Source: Treponema sp. OMZ 787 (GTDB lineage Bacteria > Spirochaetota > Spirochaetia > Treponematales > Treponemataceae). From it: a stretch of 64,000 nt of DNA. Made by a program: the position numbers and the translations under genes. This document shows, piece by piece, positions 36,001 to 44,884 of this stretch (position 1 is its first letter; the number at the start of each line of letters is the position of its first letter). The DNA lies in assembly GCF_024181225.1 (NCBI RefSeq), contig NZ_CP051198.1:1984001-2048000 (forward strand), in the 5' to 3' direction. The notes under the pieces are model-generated. The model made no database searches. It saw nothing but the letters and a program-made list of their open reading frames with translations, and was not told where the DNA came from.

Positions 36001-39000
36001 TATTGTTTTCATGACATTGCTATCTTCTGCTTCGGTGCTTATTTTGTTTTCGGTTACGGTGTACCAAAAGGAATCTTTTGGAGTAATGTATGTGTATTTT
36101 GCATAAGGAGTTTCACTTGTGTCATAGGGGCTTCTCACCTCGGTTACTCGCCCAAAGTTGTCATAACTGTAGCTCATTGTATTGTTTGCGGCATCCGTTT
36201 CTTTTAGTTTTACTCCTAAAATACGATCCCATTCTATTTTACTTGTGTAAGATTTATCTCCTTTAGAGCTTATTTCTTTTATTTCGATAGGATATATGCC
36301 GTCAAGGTATTTGTATTCGGCTCTTTTACCTGTCGGGCTTGTTACTGTTTTTATGTTTCCGTCCTCTGTCCATTCTATGCGGTTTACAAGATATGCTCCA
36401 TGCGACGTGTATTGTTTTAACTCTGTTAAAGCTCCGGTTCTGCTGTCGTATGCACCCTCCCGTTTACGTAAGAGTGTTCCCGTCTTTCCGTGTAAGACCT
36501 GTATTTTTTCGGGGTGTGCTTTAAAGTATTTATCTTCTCTTCCGCCTTTCCAATATGTTATTTCTGCTATGATATCATCATTTGTGTTTGTTACCTCTCC
36601 CTTATCGTAAAGTTTTGTTACGTTGCCGTATTTGTCGTACTCGTATTCGCTTTCGGTTTTTATTTCGTTGTAGTTTTCTCGTATTGTGTTTACTTCTTTT
36701 TTTATTCTTGCATGGGGGGCTGCATCGGTTTCGTATTCTTTTATTGAGTATACTCTGCTTCCGTTCTTTACAGTTTCGCGTTTTACCATGCCTTTACGGT
36801 AGTAAAAGTCTATGTAGTATTCTGTTTCTGTTACTGTCCCTATTGTGTTTTTACTTTTTACGGTTTTAAAGCCGTAGAATTCTTTTTCGGCTCTGTTATA
36901 ATAGCCGTCTTCGTAGGTGTAATAGGTTCTGTATTCTTGGCTGTTACCCGTTTTACTTTTTAATCCCGATTTGGCAGTTACTTCACTTAATACGTATTTA
37001 CTTTGTGGAAGTTCTACCGTGTTTCCTACCCTCTCATATTTTAATTCGTAGCTTCCGCCTTGAGGTAACTTTATTTTTTTAAGTAAGCCTACCTTGCCTA
37101 AAAGATTACGCTGGACGTATACGGCTCCGTTACTTCCGGGTATTCTCAATACTCGGTCAGCTAAACCGTCACCGTCCATATCAAGCATTGAAACGTTTAC
37201 ACCGGAAATTAAGCCGGAAGCCATAAAACCTTTACCTAAAACAGCCGGAATATTAAACTGTACTTTAAAGATCGGAATCGGAATATTTGTAGTCGCTCCT
37301 CCTCCTATACTTCCGGACAAGGTTACGGATGATGAAAGTCCTATGGAATTTATATTTTGCAAAAGTTTAAAACTTAAAGGGTTCAGTGATAAACCACTGC
37401 TTGTAAATGCAGATTCAACATGTTGTAAGTTTATTTTTCGCAAAAATTTAAAATTATTAAGAAACGAAATGAAAACGTTTCCATCAATCAGATAAAATAT
37501 ATTGGCGCCTTCTTGCGTAGTATAATTCCATTTAGGAAGCTTTATCTTAATTCTCTTATCTACAAATTTTCCGCCGGTATTAAGGTGAAGATAAGCCTCA
37601 TCTTTTCCTGCACTTATTGCATCTACATATCCGCTTCGCAAATTAACAAGCCTTTGTGTTACAAGGTTATACGAGCCCGAATAACTTATGGATGCTGAAG
37701 CATTTAAAGAAGCAATAGCTGTTTTTCCTTCGCCTGAAAGCTCGGATCCTGCACCGATATTAAATGAACCTGAAAGAGTATATGAATCTCGTTTCTCTAA
37801 ATTCGTATTAAGACCGTTATATTCAATAACTCTATCTCCTACATTCAAGTATGTATTATTTTCTCCAATACTATCAGGCAATCCGTCTCCATTTATATCG
37901 ATAAACGATAATTTATCACAACTTCCTCCATGACTAAAACTAAATCCGCCTCCAACGCTTCCGGATAAAGGTATTGAAGTCAATACTTTTCCGTTTGAAT
38001 CATATATTTTTTTTACTGAACCGCTGCGGCTTATTCCGCTTCCATAAGTTTTACTTTCATCTTCACTCTCTGTAATAGCGTTTAAATTTTCTACTTTATA
38101 TGCTTCACTAAAATTTTCTGCAAAATTTAAATTTACAAAAACACCTCGCTGCCCGTCATGACTCGATTTTATAAAATCGGCAGTGCCGTTTCCATCAAAA
38201 TCGGTAAGTAATATTCCTGTACTTGTTTTTCCGTTTGAAAAGCTAAAACTAAAATTACTTAAAAGTTTTCGTAATATTTTCTCAAACATTTTTTTTGCCA
38301 AACTAAACAGATCTTTTTTAAATTTTTCTACAATGTTAACACCAAGCTTATCTTCTATTTTTTCAAAATTAAATGAGTTGGCAAAAGAATGCTCTTTATT
38401 TATGCTTCCGGATGATTTTATTAAGATACATTCATTAGAGACTTGTTTTAGTTTATCAATTATTTTATAATAATGTACACCTCCGGCTCTATTAATAAAT
38501 ATCATATCTTTATTGATAAAAGGTGCATATGTTTTTACTTCATTTTTACCTACCAATATATCTTCAGTTATTCTTCCTACATAACATGAATCATCTATCT
38601 GTACATCTATTTCATTTTCTCTCGTTATATTTTCATATTCGCCTTCACTATTAAGAATCTGCTGGTTTAACATCAAAGGATAGTAGAATAAAGTATATTT
38701 GTCATCAACATTTTTCATTGCTTCTTCTTTATTCGAATTTTTTCTTTGTATATCCTTTTTAAATTCGTCTATATCGGTTTTATTAAAATCGGGTTTTAAT
38801 TTTTTCTCGGCAAATTCATATTTCGGTTCTGTTTGATTATACATCCAAACTCCATAGAACCATTGGTTATACCCGCCTGCCAGAATTTCCTCAGTGTAAA
38901 CTTTGTTTATGGACTTTACTATTTCTTTTTGCTTTTTTTCTTTTAACAGTCCATCTTCTTCCACAGTAACCGCTAATTCCACCTCTGATTCGGTTGTATA

Positions 39001-42000
39001 AGATATAATATCATCACGCACATCCTTCCCTACATAGTCTCTTCCGCTGTCCCAATTTTCTATATCGATTTTTATGTATTCAAATTTATTTTTTTCAAAT
39101 ATAGGTATCTTTATATAATCATTTATACCATCATTCATTACCATATATTCATCATTATGATTATACCTTATTTTTCTCTTTATTTTTTCATACCGACCGA
39201 GCATCTCATTTTCCACTTTTTTTTCAAGATTCTCATATTTTAATATTTCATCTCTTCGTTGAGCTTCATTCAATTGTTCTAATAAGACAGCTTCCACTAG
39301 ATTTAAATATTCACTATCTTTAAGATTATAGGTTTTGTTAATTTCATCATATTCATATCCAAGACTTTCTGCATATTCAACTTCACCAAAAAGTTTTAAT
39401 ATTCTATTTAACTTTGCAATTTCTTCATCATCCAACTGAGATTTAAGATTATAACTATTAAAACCTACAATGTATATACTACTAAGGAAGTTTTGTCCAT
39501 CTTCGCCTATTTCTCGTACCGCTGTATTTACTAATCTAGAATATAATTTTTCATTTATCGAATGCCACCTACTGTTATTTGTATTATATTCTTTTTCTTT
39601 TTGTTTATATTCAAATATTTTTTCTATTTCATTTTTCCCCAGTTTAAAACCTTTTGGTTGATAATTACAACACTCATACTCTGCATAGCTACCGCTATCT
39701 TTTATTTTAAACAGTACTGTTATACTCCTATATCCTTTTTTTATTTCTGCTTGACCTATTTTTTCTTTTCCTAAATATACATCATTTCCTTTCAATATAA
39801 GATTTTTATTATTCAATTTATCCAAGTAGATGTTATTCTCACAACCTATATACCCAATTCGCTCAATTCCTATTTCTCTATTTTTATTATCACGGCTTCC
39901 AATCCACTCTTCCCCTGTGAAAAAACCGTCATTCATAAATATTCTTTTCTTGGCTTCTTTTATTATATACTTATTTTCGTAAACCAAAAGTTTCTTAATT
40001 TTATTAATGTCAATAGATTTCAAAATATTTTTTAATTTTTTTTCGTTTTCATCAAATTCATTTGTCGAGACAACTACTTTACTTTTTCTCAAATCTTCAT
40101 CAAGCAATATATATTGTTCTTTGCTAATATCATATTTATACATTTGCCCAATCGTTTTTTTTATTTCATTTTGATTTTCTTCACTCTCATACCCGTCAGC
40201 TTCTAACAATATTTTTATTTTTTCTTTATCTATTATTATCGGCAAAAAATTTCTTTTTGCAATCATATATTCTGCGGCTGTTTTTTTTCTTACATCGTCA
40301 GTAGTCCCATTAACTCCTTCATTTAAAATATTTTCATAGTCTTTTTTTATATTACTTCCATCTTTAGTTCTAATAATTTTTAATTCATTTGCAAAAAAAA
40401 CTTCTCCATTTTCAATTCTCCAGCTTATTTTTTTGTTCATATCATTAAAAGGCTTTATTTTTTCATATTTTAATTTTATATTCCAATTTATTAGTTGGCC
40501 TCCCATATTACAATTGCCATATGGAACAAAAAATAAACTATCTCCATCATTTATCCTCACTTTTGTATTTTGCTTTCCATTTCTTTTTTCATCATATATT
40601 CTATCCTCTATCAATAGTGTATTTCCACTATATATTTTTAATTCAACTCCATTCTTATTTTTATTTGATTCTTCTAATACAGCTAATCCGTCTATTCTTA
40701 CTTCTCCTCCATATTTGCTTCTCCATTGTCTAAACGGATTTTGTTGATGATAAATAGCATTATATTTTTTCACATCTTCATCATTATAACTCAATGATGA
40801 AGTTCTTAAATTCTTTATATTAGCAAACGGTTTCACTTCAAATCCGCTGCCCGTATTTTTTAAATAGTATTTTTTTCCTATTAATGCTATATCTAAAAAT
40901 CTATCTCCATCTATGTCGATAAAACTTGTTTCAAGATTTACACCATTCATTTGCTCTGTATTACTATATGTTACACCGGCAGCACCTCCTTTAGGGCTTC
41001 CTGCTCCAATATATGCATTGTGGCTTAAGCTCATATTCCATGTATTTTCTTTTTCTATTCCATCAATATCTATTTTCCATATTTTTGCAGCATCAAATCC
41101 TTGTCCATTATTAAGCATAACCGAAATTCCGTTTTTCACCATTCTTACTGCATCAACTTTCCCGTCTCCATTGATGTCTACCATACATTGTTGTGCGCTG
41201 CGAACTCCTTCACTATCCGATGAACCCTGTCCGTAAGTTCCCCTTATATCATATCCTCCTCCGGCAGGTCCGACCCCCAGTCCTGTTGACCATGAAAAAT
41301 TTGAGCCGCTATTATGGCCTTCAGATACACTTATGGCACCTTTGCTTTGTTCAAATATATTTGTCTCTTTATACCATCTTTCACTTTCTCCAAAAGCTCT
41401 TATACTTCCGTCTCTTTCTTTTTCCGCTTGTTCATATTCAAAATTATATGCGTACCGCCCTTCTTCTTTGCCTTGCCCCCTTACTTCTATACTCTCTAAT
41501 ATGCTTTCTAAAAAGGTATTCGCTTTATACTTAAACTCATATCTTTTTACTTCTTCCCCTCTAACTTCACTTTTTATTTCTCTTATCCTCTTACTTTCTT
41601 TCTTTAAATATCTTCCTCTCCCGTCTACTCTCTCATCTTCTCTTCCTTCATACTCTATCTTTATTCTTCGCTCTCTTTCTTTTCCATATACTATCTCTTT
41701 TAATAATACTTCTTCTCCTTCTTCATCTTTCTGTTTTTCATACCTATACTCTATTATGTTTCCAAAGCTGTCTTTTTTTTCATCCAAGTAATATATGTAT
41801 TTTCTTCCTTCACTTTCTCCGCTCCAATTCTTCGCTCCGTATATTTTTACACTCCCGTCCTTTTCTTTTATTTCAAAATAGTTTCCGCTACCTCTGCCTT
41901 CTGCCCAATCATTCCTTATCGCAGAATAGCTTTGTTTTCTCTCTTCTTTCCACTTCCCTCCTTCATGCCTTACCTTTATTCCGTTTATTAAATAGGTGTC

Positions 42001-42831
42001 TTTGCCGTTATATAAAGGTAAGCCGAGTCTTGTGTCTATGCTTATGCTTTCTATCCCGCTTAAACTAAAGCCTTTACCCAATAACCCGTACCCGCTTCCG
42101 CTTGAATAGCTTACTGCCAATTCAGGCGTAAAGCCTCTTACTCCGCCTGGAACTTGAAGCCTCATGTTAAATGATGCGCTTCCTTCACTTCCTCCCTTTA
42201 AGCCTTCTATGCTTTCTATCCCGCCTACTGCATCGGCGGCTTTTAACTCTTTTATGCTGTTTAAGTTTATACTTACAGGACTAGGCGATTCAGGTAAGCT
42301 TAATGTCCCGTTTATCATATCCGTAAAATGATCTGTGTAAGATTCTATTACCTTCTTTTCTGTATCTACTCCCTTTCGCTTTAATGCTTCCCAACTTTTT
42401 TTCTTCTTATCATAATAATACGTATATACCTCTTGCGCATATTCTTCTTCTATTCGATCATCATATGCCATCTTTACAAGGCACTCTTTTTTAAATTTTA
42501 TACCTGCAGGTTCAAACCTGTATCCTCCTAAGCCTGCCGTTACATTTTTTACTTCCCCTTCTTCTACCCTTATTAACCGGCTTATCTTTATTTCAACTTC
42601 TTTTTCCAAGGCTCCTTTAGGTACTTCAAATATTACTCCCCCAGCTTCAATTACTCCTCCTTCTTTGCCTATTACCTTGCTTACCAATAAGATAGAGTTC
42701 TTGATTTTTATCTGTCCTTCTCCTGCTCCTGCCGCATATAAGTTTACAGGAAGTACTCCTACCGTCATATATACTATAAATAATATTATCGAAATGCCTT
42801 TTTCTTTTATTACTTTTAATACTTTTTTCAT
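33031..42831 (-). CDS. Full-length SpvB/Tc-like/Rhs toxin A, HEXXH metallopeptidase tail
   Basis: 3,266 residues. Residues 1-34 are a Sec signal (IILFIVYMTVGVLPVNLYAAG). Residues 50-120 hold a ZU5-like stretch (GGVIEAGGVIFEVPKGAL). Residues about 200-480 are the SpvB domain (LQVPGGVRGFTPELAVSYSS, GLLGKGFSLSGI). Residues about 483-1900 form a variable Tc-like middle with FG-GAP/VCBS motifs (DINGDGKVD, DIDGDRFLD, DFDGNGTAD, DINGDGLPD, DMDGDGLAD). YD repeats fill 1900-3000, then the Rhs core ends at YTDPTG near 3085. The 180-residue tail carries SHEKGHYYQS (H3194, E3195, H3198) and later TEQWAEKYN, fitting an HEXXH zinc peptidase with a downstream Glu. It is preceded by a lipoprotein gene and followed by a lipoprotein immunity gene. 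By family analogy the YD part forms a shell enclosing the toxin; export by Sec rather than a secretion-system tip is inferred. Confidence 0.85.
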   Translation of the reverse strand: MKKVLKVIKEKGISIILFIVYMTVGVLPVNLYAAGAGEGQIKIKNSILLVSKVIGKEGGVIEAGGVIFEVPKGALEKEVEIKISRLIRVEEGEVKNVTAGLGGYRFEPAGIKFKKECLVKMAYDDRIEEEYAQEVYTYYYDKKKKSWEALKRKGVDTEKKVIESYTDHFTDMINGTLSLPESPSPVSINLNSIKELKAADAVGGIESIEGLKGGSEGSASFNMRLQVPGGVRGFTPELAVSYSSGSGYGLLGKGFSLSGIESISIDTRLGLPLYNGKDTYLINGIKVRHEGGKWKEERKQSYSAIRNDWAEGRGSGNYFEIKEKDGSVKIYGAKNWSGESEGRKYIYYLDEKKDSFGNIIEYRYEKQKDEEGEEVLLKEIVYGKERERRIKIEYEGREDERVDGRGRYLKKESKRIREIKSEVRGEEVKRYEFKYKANTFLESILESIEVRGQGKEEGRYAYNFEYEQAEKERDGSIRAFGESERWYKETNIFEQSKGAISVSEGHNSGSNFSWSTGLGVGPAGGGYDIRGTYGQGSSDSEGVRSAQQCMVDINGDGKVDAVRMVKNGISVMLNNGQGFDAAKIWKIDIDGIEKENTWNMSLSHNAYIGAGSPKGGAAGVTYSNTEQMNGVNLETSFIDIDGDRFLDIALIGKKYYLKNTGSGFEVKPFANIKNLRTSSLSYNDEDVKKYNAIYHQQNPFRQWRSKYGGEVRIDGLAVLEESNKNKNGVELKIYSGNTLLIEDRIYDEKRNGKQNTKVRINDGDSLFFVPYGNCNMGGQLINWNIKLKYEKIKPFNDMNKKISWRIENGEVFFANELKIIRTKDGSNIKKDYENILNEGVNGTTDDVRKKTAAEYMIAKRNFLPIIIDKEKIKILLEADGYESEENQNEIKKTIGQMYKYDISKEQYILLDEDLRKSKVVVSTNEFDENEKKLKNILKSIDINKIKKLLVYENKYIIKEAKKRIFMNDGFFTGEEWIGSRDNKNREIGIERIGYIGCENNIYLDKLNNKNLILKGNDVYLGKEKIGQAEIKKGYRSITVLFKIKDSGSYAEYECCNYQPKGFKLGKNEIEKIFEYKQKEKEYNTNNSRWHSINEKLYSRLVNTAVREIGEDGQNFLSSIYIVGFNSYNLKSQLDDEEIAKLNRILKLFGEVEYAESLGYEYDEINKTYNLKDSEYLNLVEAVLLEQLNEAQRRDEILKYENLEKKVENEMLGRYEKIKRKIRYNHNDEYMVMNDGINDYIKIPIFEKNKFEYIKIDIENWDSGRDYVGKDVRDDIISYTTESEVELAVTVEEDGLLKEKKQKEIVKSINKVYTEEILAGGYNQWFYGVWMYNQTEPKYEFAEKKLKPDFNKTDIDEFKKDIQRKNSNKEEAMKNVDDKYTLFYYPLMLNQQILNSEGEYENITRENEIDVQIDDSCYVGRITEDILVGKNEVKTYAPFINKDMIFINRAGGVHYYKIIDKLKQVSNECILIKSSGSINKEHSFANSFNFEKIEDKLGVNIVEKFKKDLFSLAKKMFEKILRKLLSNFSFSFSNGKTSTGILLTDFDGNGTADFIKSSHDGQRGVFVNLNFAENFSEAYKVENLNAITESEDESKTYGSGISRSGSVKKIYDSNGKVLTSIPLSGSVGGGFSFSHGGSCDKLSFIDINGDGLPDSIGENNTYLNVGDRVIEYNGLNTNLEKRDSYTLSGSFNIGAGSELSGEGKTAIASLNASASISYSGSYNLVTQRLVNLRSGYVDAISAGKDEAYLHLNTGGKFVDKRIKIKLPKWNYTTQEGANIFYLIDGNVFISFLNNFKFLRKINLQHVESAFTSSGLSLNPLSFKLLQNINSIGLSSSVTLSGSIGGGATTNIPIPIFKVQFNIPAVLGKGFMASGLISGVNVSMLDMDGDGLADRVLRIPGSNGAVYVQRNLLGKVGLLKKIKLPQGGSYELKYERVGNTVELPQSKYVLSEVTAKSGLKSKTGNSQEYRTYYTYEDGYYNRAEKEFYGFKTVKSKNTIGTVTETEYYIDFYYRKGMVKRETVKNGSRVYSIKEYETDAAPHARIKKEVNTIRENYNEIKTESEYEYDKYGNVTKLYDKGEVTNTNDDIIAEITYWKGGREDKYFKAHPEKIQVLHGKTGTLLRKREGAYDSRTGALTELKQYTSHGAYLVNRIEWTEDGNIKTVTSPTGKRAEYKYLDGIYPIEIKEISSKGDKSYTSKIEWDRILGVKLKETDAANNTMSYSYDNFGRVTEVRSPYDTSETPYAKYTYITPKDSFWYTVTENKISTEAEDSNVMKTIVLHDGLGRISYTAKEGEVYIDGTADSTQTGWNISSAINYDNVGRKIEEGMPFFYGGNLESDLKTISSYEAIEQFYELNNFTSIRNGTKYEYDDIDRPVVTTLPDGYKQKTEYSIENSLQITKTTDPLENISISKKDARGNIREVERLDQTNTLLTKARYEYSVLGEMLRAYDANENLLSVSYDLLGRRTALESKDTGKKEWIYDDKGRLQAETDSVLKNKAAEIRYEYDGFDRIVKTDYPFSPDIEYEYGEPEQNGAGQIVYKKDETGETRYKYGYLNEVTKETRTINRYGAGSNPETASFEYRSDYLGRMQSMKYPDGETITYSYDKGGQLSGVSGVKTSSKGTAEYSYVDKILYDEHAQRVYIKYGNGVETRYQYDEKRRWLDSIETKNVQTQDVFQKIKYNFDAVGNVLGYNNDASTYETKQEYKYDNLYQLINVEGTSKQYKTKKSFGATPVSIAKYKQTFAFDGIGNMKEKLSTTNIPGAQGNSYPKAELDYSLNYEYDSAYAHRLIRAGNRYYRYDANGNITAEKDGPFTDEEEFVFTYSYFEEQDVYGADYGFGLDAPKETEQSNPQDLFAYRRNYTWNERNLLTKSSDRNYTVHYRYGEDGQRALKYTDEGRSETLYFNNFFTIHIPTQDQNNPQGLRVHKHIFVGNSRLVTAMTHTENQGDNDEQKAKRYYYHSDHLGSAQFVTDWKGRQYEHIEYTPYGELWVEEVAAGLDKLPFRFTGKELDEETGLYYYGARYLDPKYSRWLSGDPALGEYIPKAPIDDEAKKHNENLPGMGGVFNTVNLHVYHYAGNNPVKYTDPTGKFFIIDDLIGAVIQSIRDNNWSNFGEKFKSNFINTWKLIGHSIAMLPQTLWFAPQEILGLLLGYGFILGSGGTVDWDGGFKYVNLPNRKDGITLGSIGMGHPSFKSHEKGHYYQSWILGPLYLFVIGIPSIIHAAMHNTNKCNRCNELRENGDDDPYKHFWTEQWAEKYNKEKNKEEKK

Positions 42832-43555
42832 AACCGGTAAACTCCCTTAAATCTCTTTAGTTTTACTATCCTTATAAACTTTATTTTACCTTATACTCTA
42901 TCCAGACAAAATCATCAGGGAACTTATCCTTTGCCGATACTACTCCTATTACTCCGGCATCCCCTTCTCCAAGTAAATATTCGCTTGAATCGTTTATCGT
43001 GTAGGACGGGTTTCCTGAATACTTTTCATCGTTAAAATATATTTCTATTTTTTTCCCTTCTTTCTTTACGCTTATAATGTTTTCTATTCCATATCCTTTA
43101 TTTAATTTTTCGCTTTGTCTTTTCCACTCTATATCTTTGTATAACCCGTCTACTACATACCCGACAGAATACTTTCCGTCCGTATGTATCAATATTACAA
43201 GCATACTATACTTTTTCTGTCCCGCTTCAGTTTTTGTACTGTAGCATACTAATCCGTATCCCGCTTCACTTGCTCCTTCTTTTTTTATTAGCTTTATACT
43301 CGGAGCTTTTTTATCTATTTCTTTTCCTAAAAATTTCCATAAAGTATAACCGCGAACTCCCCAATATTTTCCATTGTTTGTTTTTAATATTATTTTTTCT
43401 CCTTCCTTTATAAACAGTTTATCTTCAAACGGATTTGTCCCGCCTTCCCCGCCTTCTTCTTTTTCTATTTCATTGCCCTCTTCAAAGGCTCCGCTTTCTC
43501 CTTCATACATGGGATTATGCGGATTAACACAACTGAATAACAAAAAAACTATTAT
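41384..43555. repeat. 2.2-kb duplicated block (lipoprotein gene plus 5' end of giant gene)
   Basis: Matches 53109-55280 at offset 11,725 with few differences. It covers the lipoprotein gene except its first codons, the gap, and the first 482 codons of the giant gene, and stops abruptly inside both genes. The two giant genes are unrelated in sequence for the next 4 kb. Confidence 0.85.
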
Positions 43556-43579
43556 AAATACACTTCCTATTTTCTTCAT
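42881..43579 (-). CDS. Lipoprotein partner of the giant Rhs gene (intact copy)
   Basis: 232 residues; MKKIGSVFIIVFLLFSCVNP is a lipoprotein signal with lipobox LFSC, after AGAAGGAG. An acidic, glycine-rich linker (EEGNEIEKEEGGEGG) precedes a single domain with NGKYWGVRGYTLWKF and a beta-rich end (SGNPSYTINDSSEYLLGEG) that looks like a concanavalin/lectin-type sandwich, though this is a guess. It sits 49 bases upstream of the 3,266-residue gene, and a second copy sits in the same position before the other giant gene. That fixed pairing suggests it helps export, anchor or assemble the toxin. Confidence 0.75.
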   Translation of the reverse strand: MKKIGSVFIIVFLLFSCVNPHNPMYEGESGAFEEGNEIEKEEGGEGGTNPFEDKLFIKEGEKIILKTNNGKYWGVRGYTLWKFLGKEIDKKAPSIKLIKKEGASEAGYGLVCYSTKTEAGQKKYSMLVILIHTDGKYSVGYVVDGLYKDIEWKRQSEKLNKGYGIENIISVKKEGKKIEIYFNDEKYSGNPSYTINDSSEYLLGEGDAGVIGVVSAKDKFPDDFVWIEYKVK

Positions 43580-43679
43580 TCTTTATCTCCTTCTATGTAT
43601 TTTTTATATAGCCTTAATAGCCTTTCTCCGCGTCTTTCTTTCTGCCCTTTTTCTCGGTGTAGGTATGGTACTATGTAGA

Positions 43680-44105
43680 CTCTTTTAAAAATATGCGGGC
43701 AATTACTGCGTCGCACGGCAAAAAAGTGTCCTCGACGTATACCCGATACGCCTGCGGTACTTTTTTGCCTAACTCCTTGTACTTACCTCGCCTATTTTCA
43801 AAAGCCATTGTTTTTCCGCTTCCGTCCATCCTATCCGTAAGCGGAAAAACCTCCGGTAATATGATTTTATTTAGTAATAGCTTTCTTTTGGCGGACTGTT
43901 CAATTTTGTTTTTTAGCATTATGAAGAAAATAAAATTGAACACCGCTCTTTTCAGGGCACCGCTGTCGCTTCGGTATCTTTCCGCAGAAATTACTGCGGA
44001 AAGATGTACAGCAAAAGCAATTTTTATAAATTGCTTTTGCTCCCTTTCAATCGCTGTCCGGGGGAGATGGTTTGGCTGTGAATACAAATAAGGCTTTATT
44101 TTCAT
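43680..44105 (-). repeat. Hairpin-mosaic element, copy 10 (no Rhs attached)
   Basis: Full element with the two shared hairpins and the CAATTTTG hairpin in the slot, ending in a variant TTTTTAAAAGA. Instead of Rhs it joins the leader region of the lipoprotein gene at 43579. It holds no gene apart from its own open frame, which stops at 43671. Confidence 0.82.
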
Positions 44106-44115
44106 AATATTTTTC

Positions 44116-44865
44116 TCATGTAAGCAAATCATCCGGCAACGATGTTTTAAAATAATCTATGTATAGTTTTTTAAAAGCATCTAACTGCTCTTTAGACATT
44201 TTTTTTAATGCACCTGAGTTAATTATTTGAATCATTATTTTTTTTTGTTCTTCTTCTAAAGGCGAACTTTCAGTAAATGGAATGACCGGTTTATTTCTTT
44301 TAAATTTCTTCCAATTTTCTATTATGTGCTCCACATCACTAATATGCATAACCATACTTGACATTTTTAATAATGCAAAATTATTTTCAAAAAACAATCG
44401 TTTTTGTTGTCGACTGACATCCAAAACATCATTATAATAACAGAATCCCACACTAACAAGTTCATCCCAATATTTTTCAAGAGCATTTAATAACCGTATT
44501 TGAAATTTATTATGAAAATGATGATACAAACGTATTACAGAGTAAGAATTTGCTACTGCAGTCAATATCAACCATGAATTTTCTACTGCTTTTTTCATAT
44601 ACCACGACACCACATCCGATGTATAAACTTCTTCATATAAAATATAATCACTTAAAACTGATGGAAAAAACGCATTCGGTACTGCACGTGTAGTATATCC
44701 ATCAACCATTACGATTGGTGTATCTTCCGTAACTTCCATCATTTTATCCGGAGCTTGTATTTTTTTTATAAAATTCTTCATAAAAACTATATTATGATTT
44801 TTCAACGGCCTTAATCTTTTTACAACTTCGTTATATGTTCCGAATAATATGCTTGGTATTTTCAT
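44116..44865 (-). CDS. Immunity protein for the PD-(D/E)XK-type toxin
   Basis: 249 residues from ATG 44865 (GGAGG upstream; an in-frame ATG at 44895 overlaps the toxin gene and is less likely). No signal or membrane segment. Helical and charged, family not recognised. It starts 19 bases after the toxin stop, and is duplicated together with the end of that toxin at 14554-15303. A cytosolic immunity protein fits a nuclease toxin. Confidence 0.72.
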   Translation of the reverse strand: MKIPSILFGTYNEVVKRLRPLKNHNIVFMKNFIKKIQAPDKMMEVTEDTPIVMVDGYTTRAVPNAFFPSVLSDYILYEEVYTSDVVSWYMKKAVENSWLILTAVANSYSVIRLYHHFHNKFQIRLLNALEKYWDELVSVGFCYYNDVLDVSRQQKRLFFENNFALLKMSSMVMHISDVEHIIENWKKFKRNKPVIPFTESSPLEEEQKKIMIQIINSGALKKMSKEQLDAFKKLYIDYFKTSLPDDLLT

Positions 44866-44884
44866 TTCAATATTCCTCCATAAA

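Noticed and set aside
31500..36400. Diversity-generating retroelement template/variable repeats as the source of Rhs variation
   Set aside because: No reverse transcriptase, and differences are block-like rather than adenine-specific.
12441..44105. CRISPR array
   Set aside because: Repeats are long, irregularly spaced by kilobases, and no cas genes are seen.
12441..44105. Insertion sequence or other transposon with its own transposase
   Set aside because: No transposase, recombinase or reverse transcriptase is encoded anywhere in the window, so any mobility would have to act in trans.
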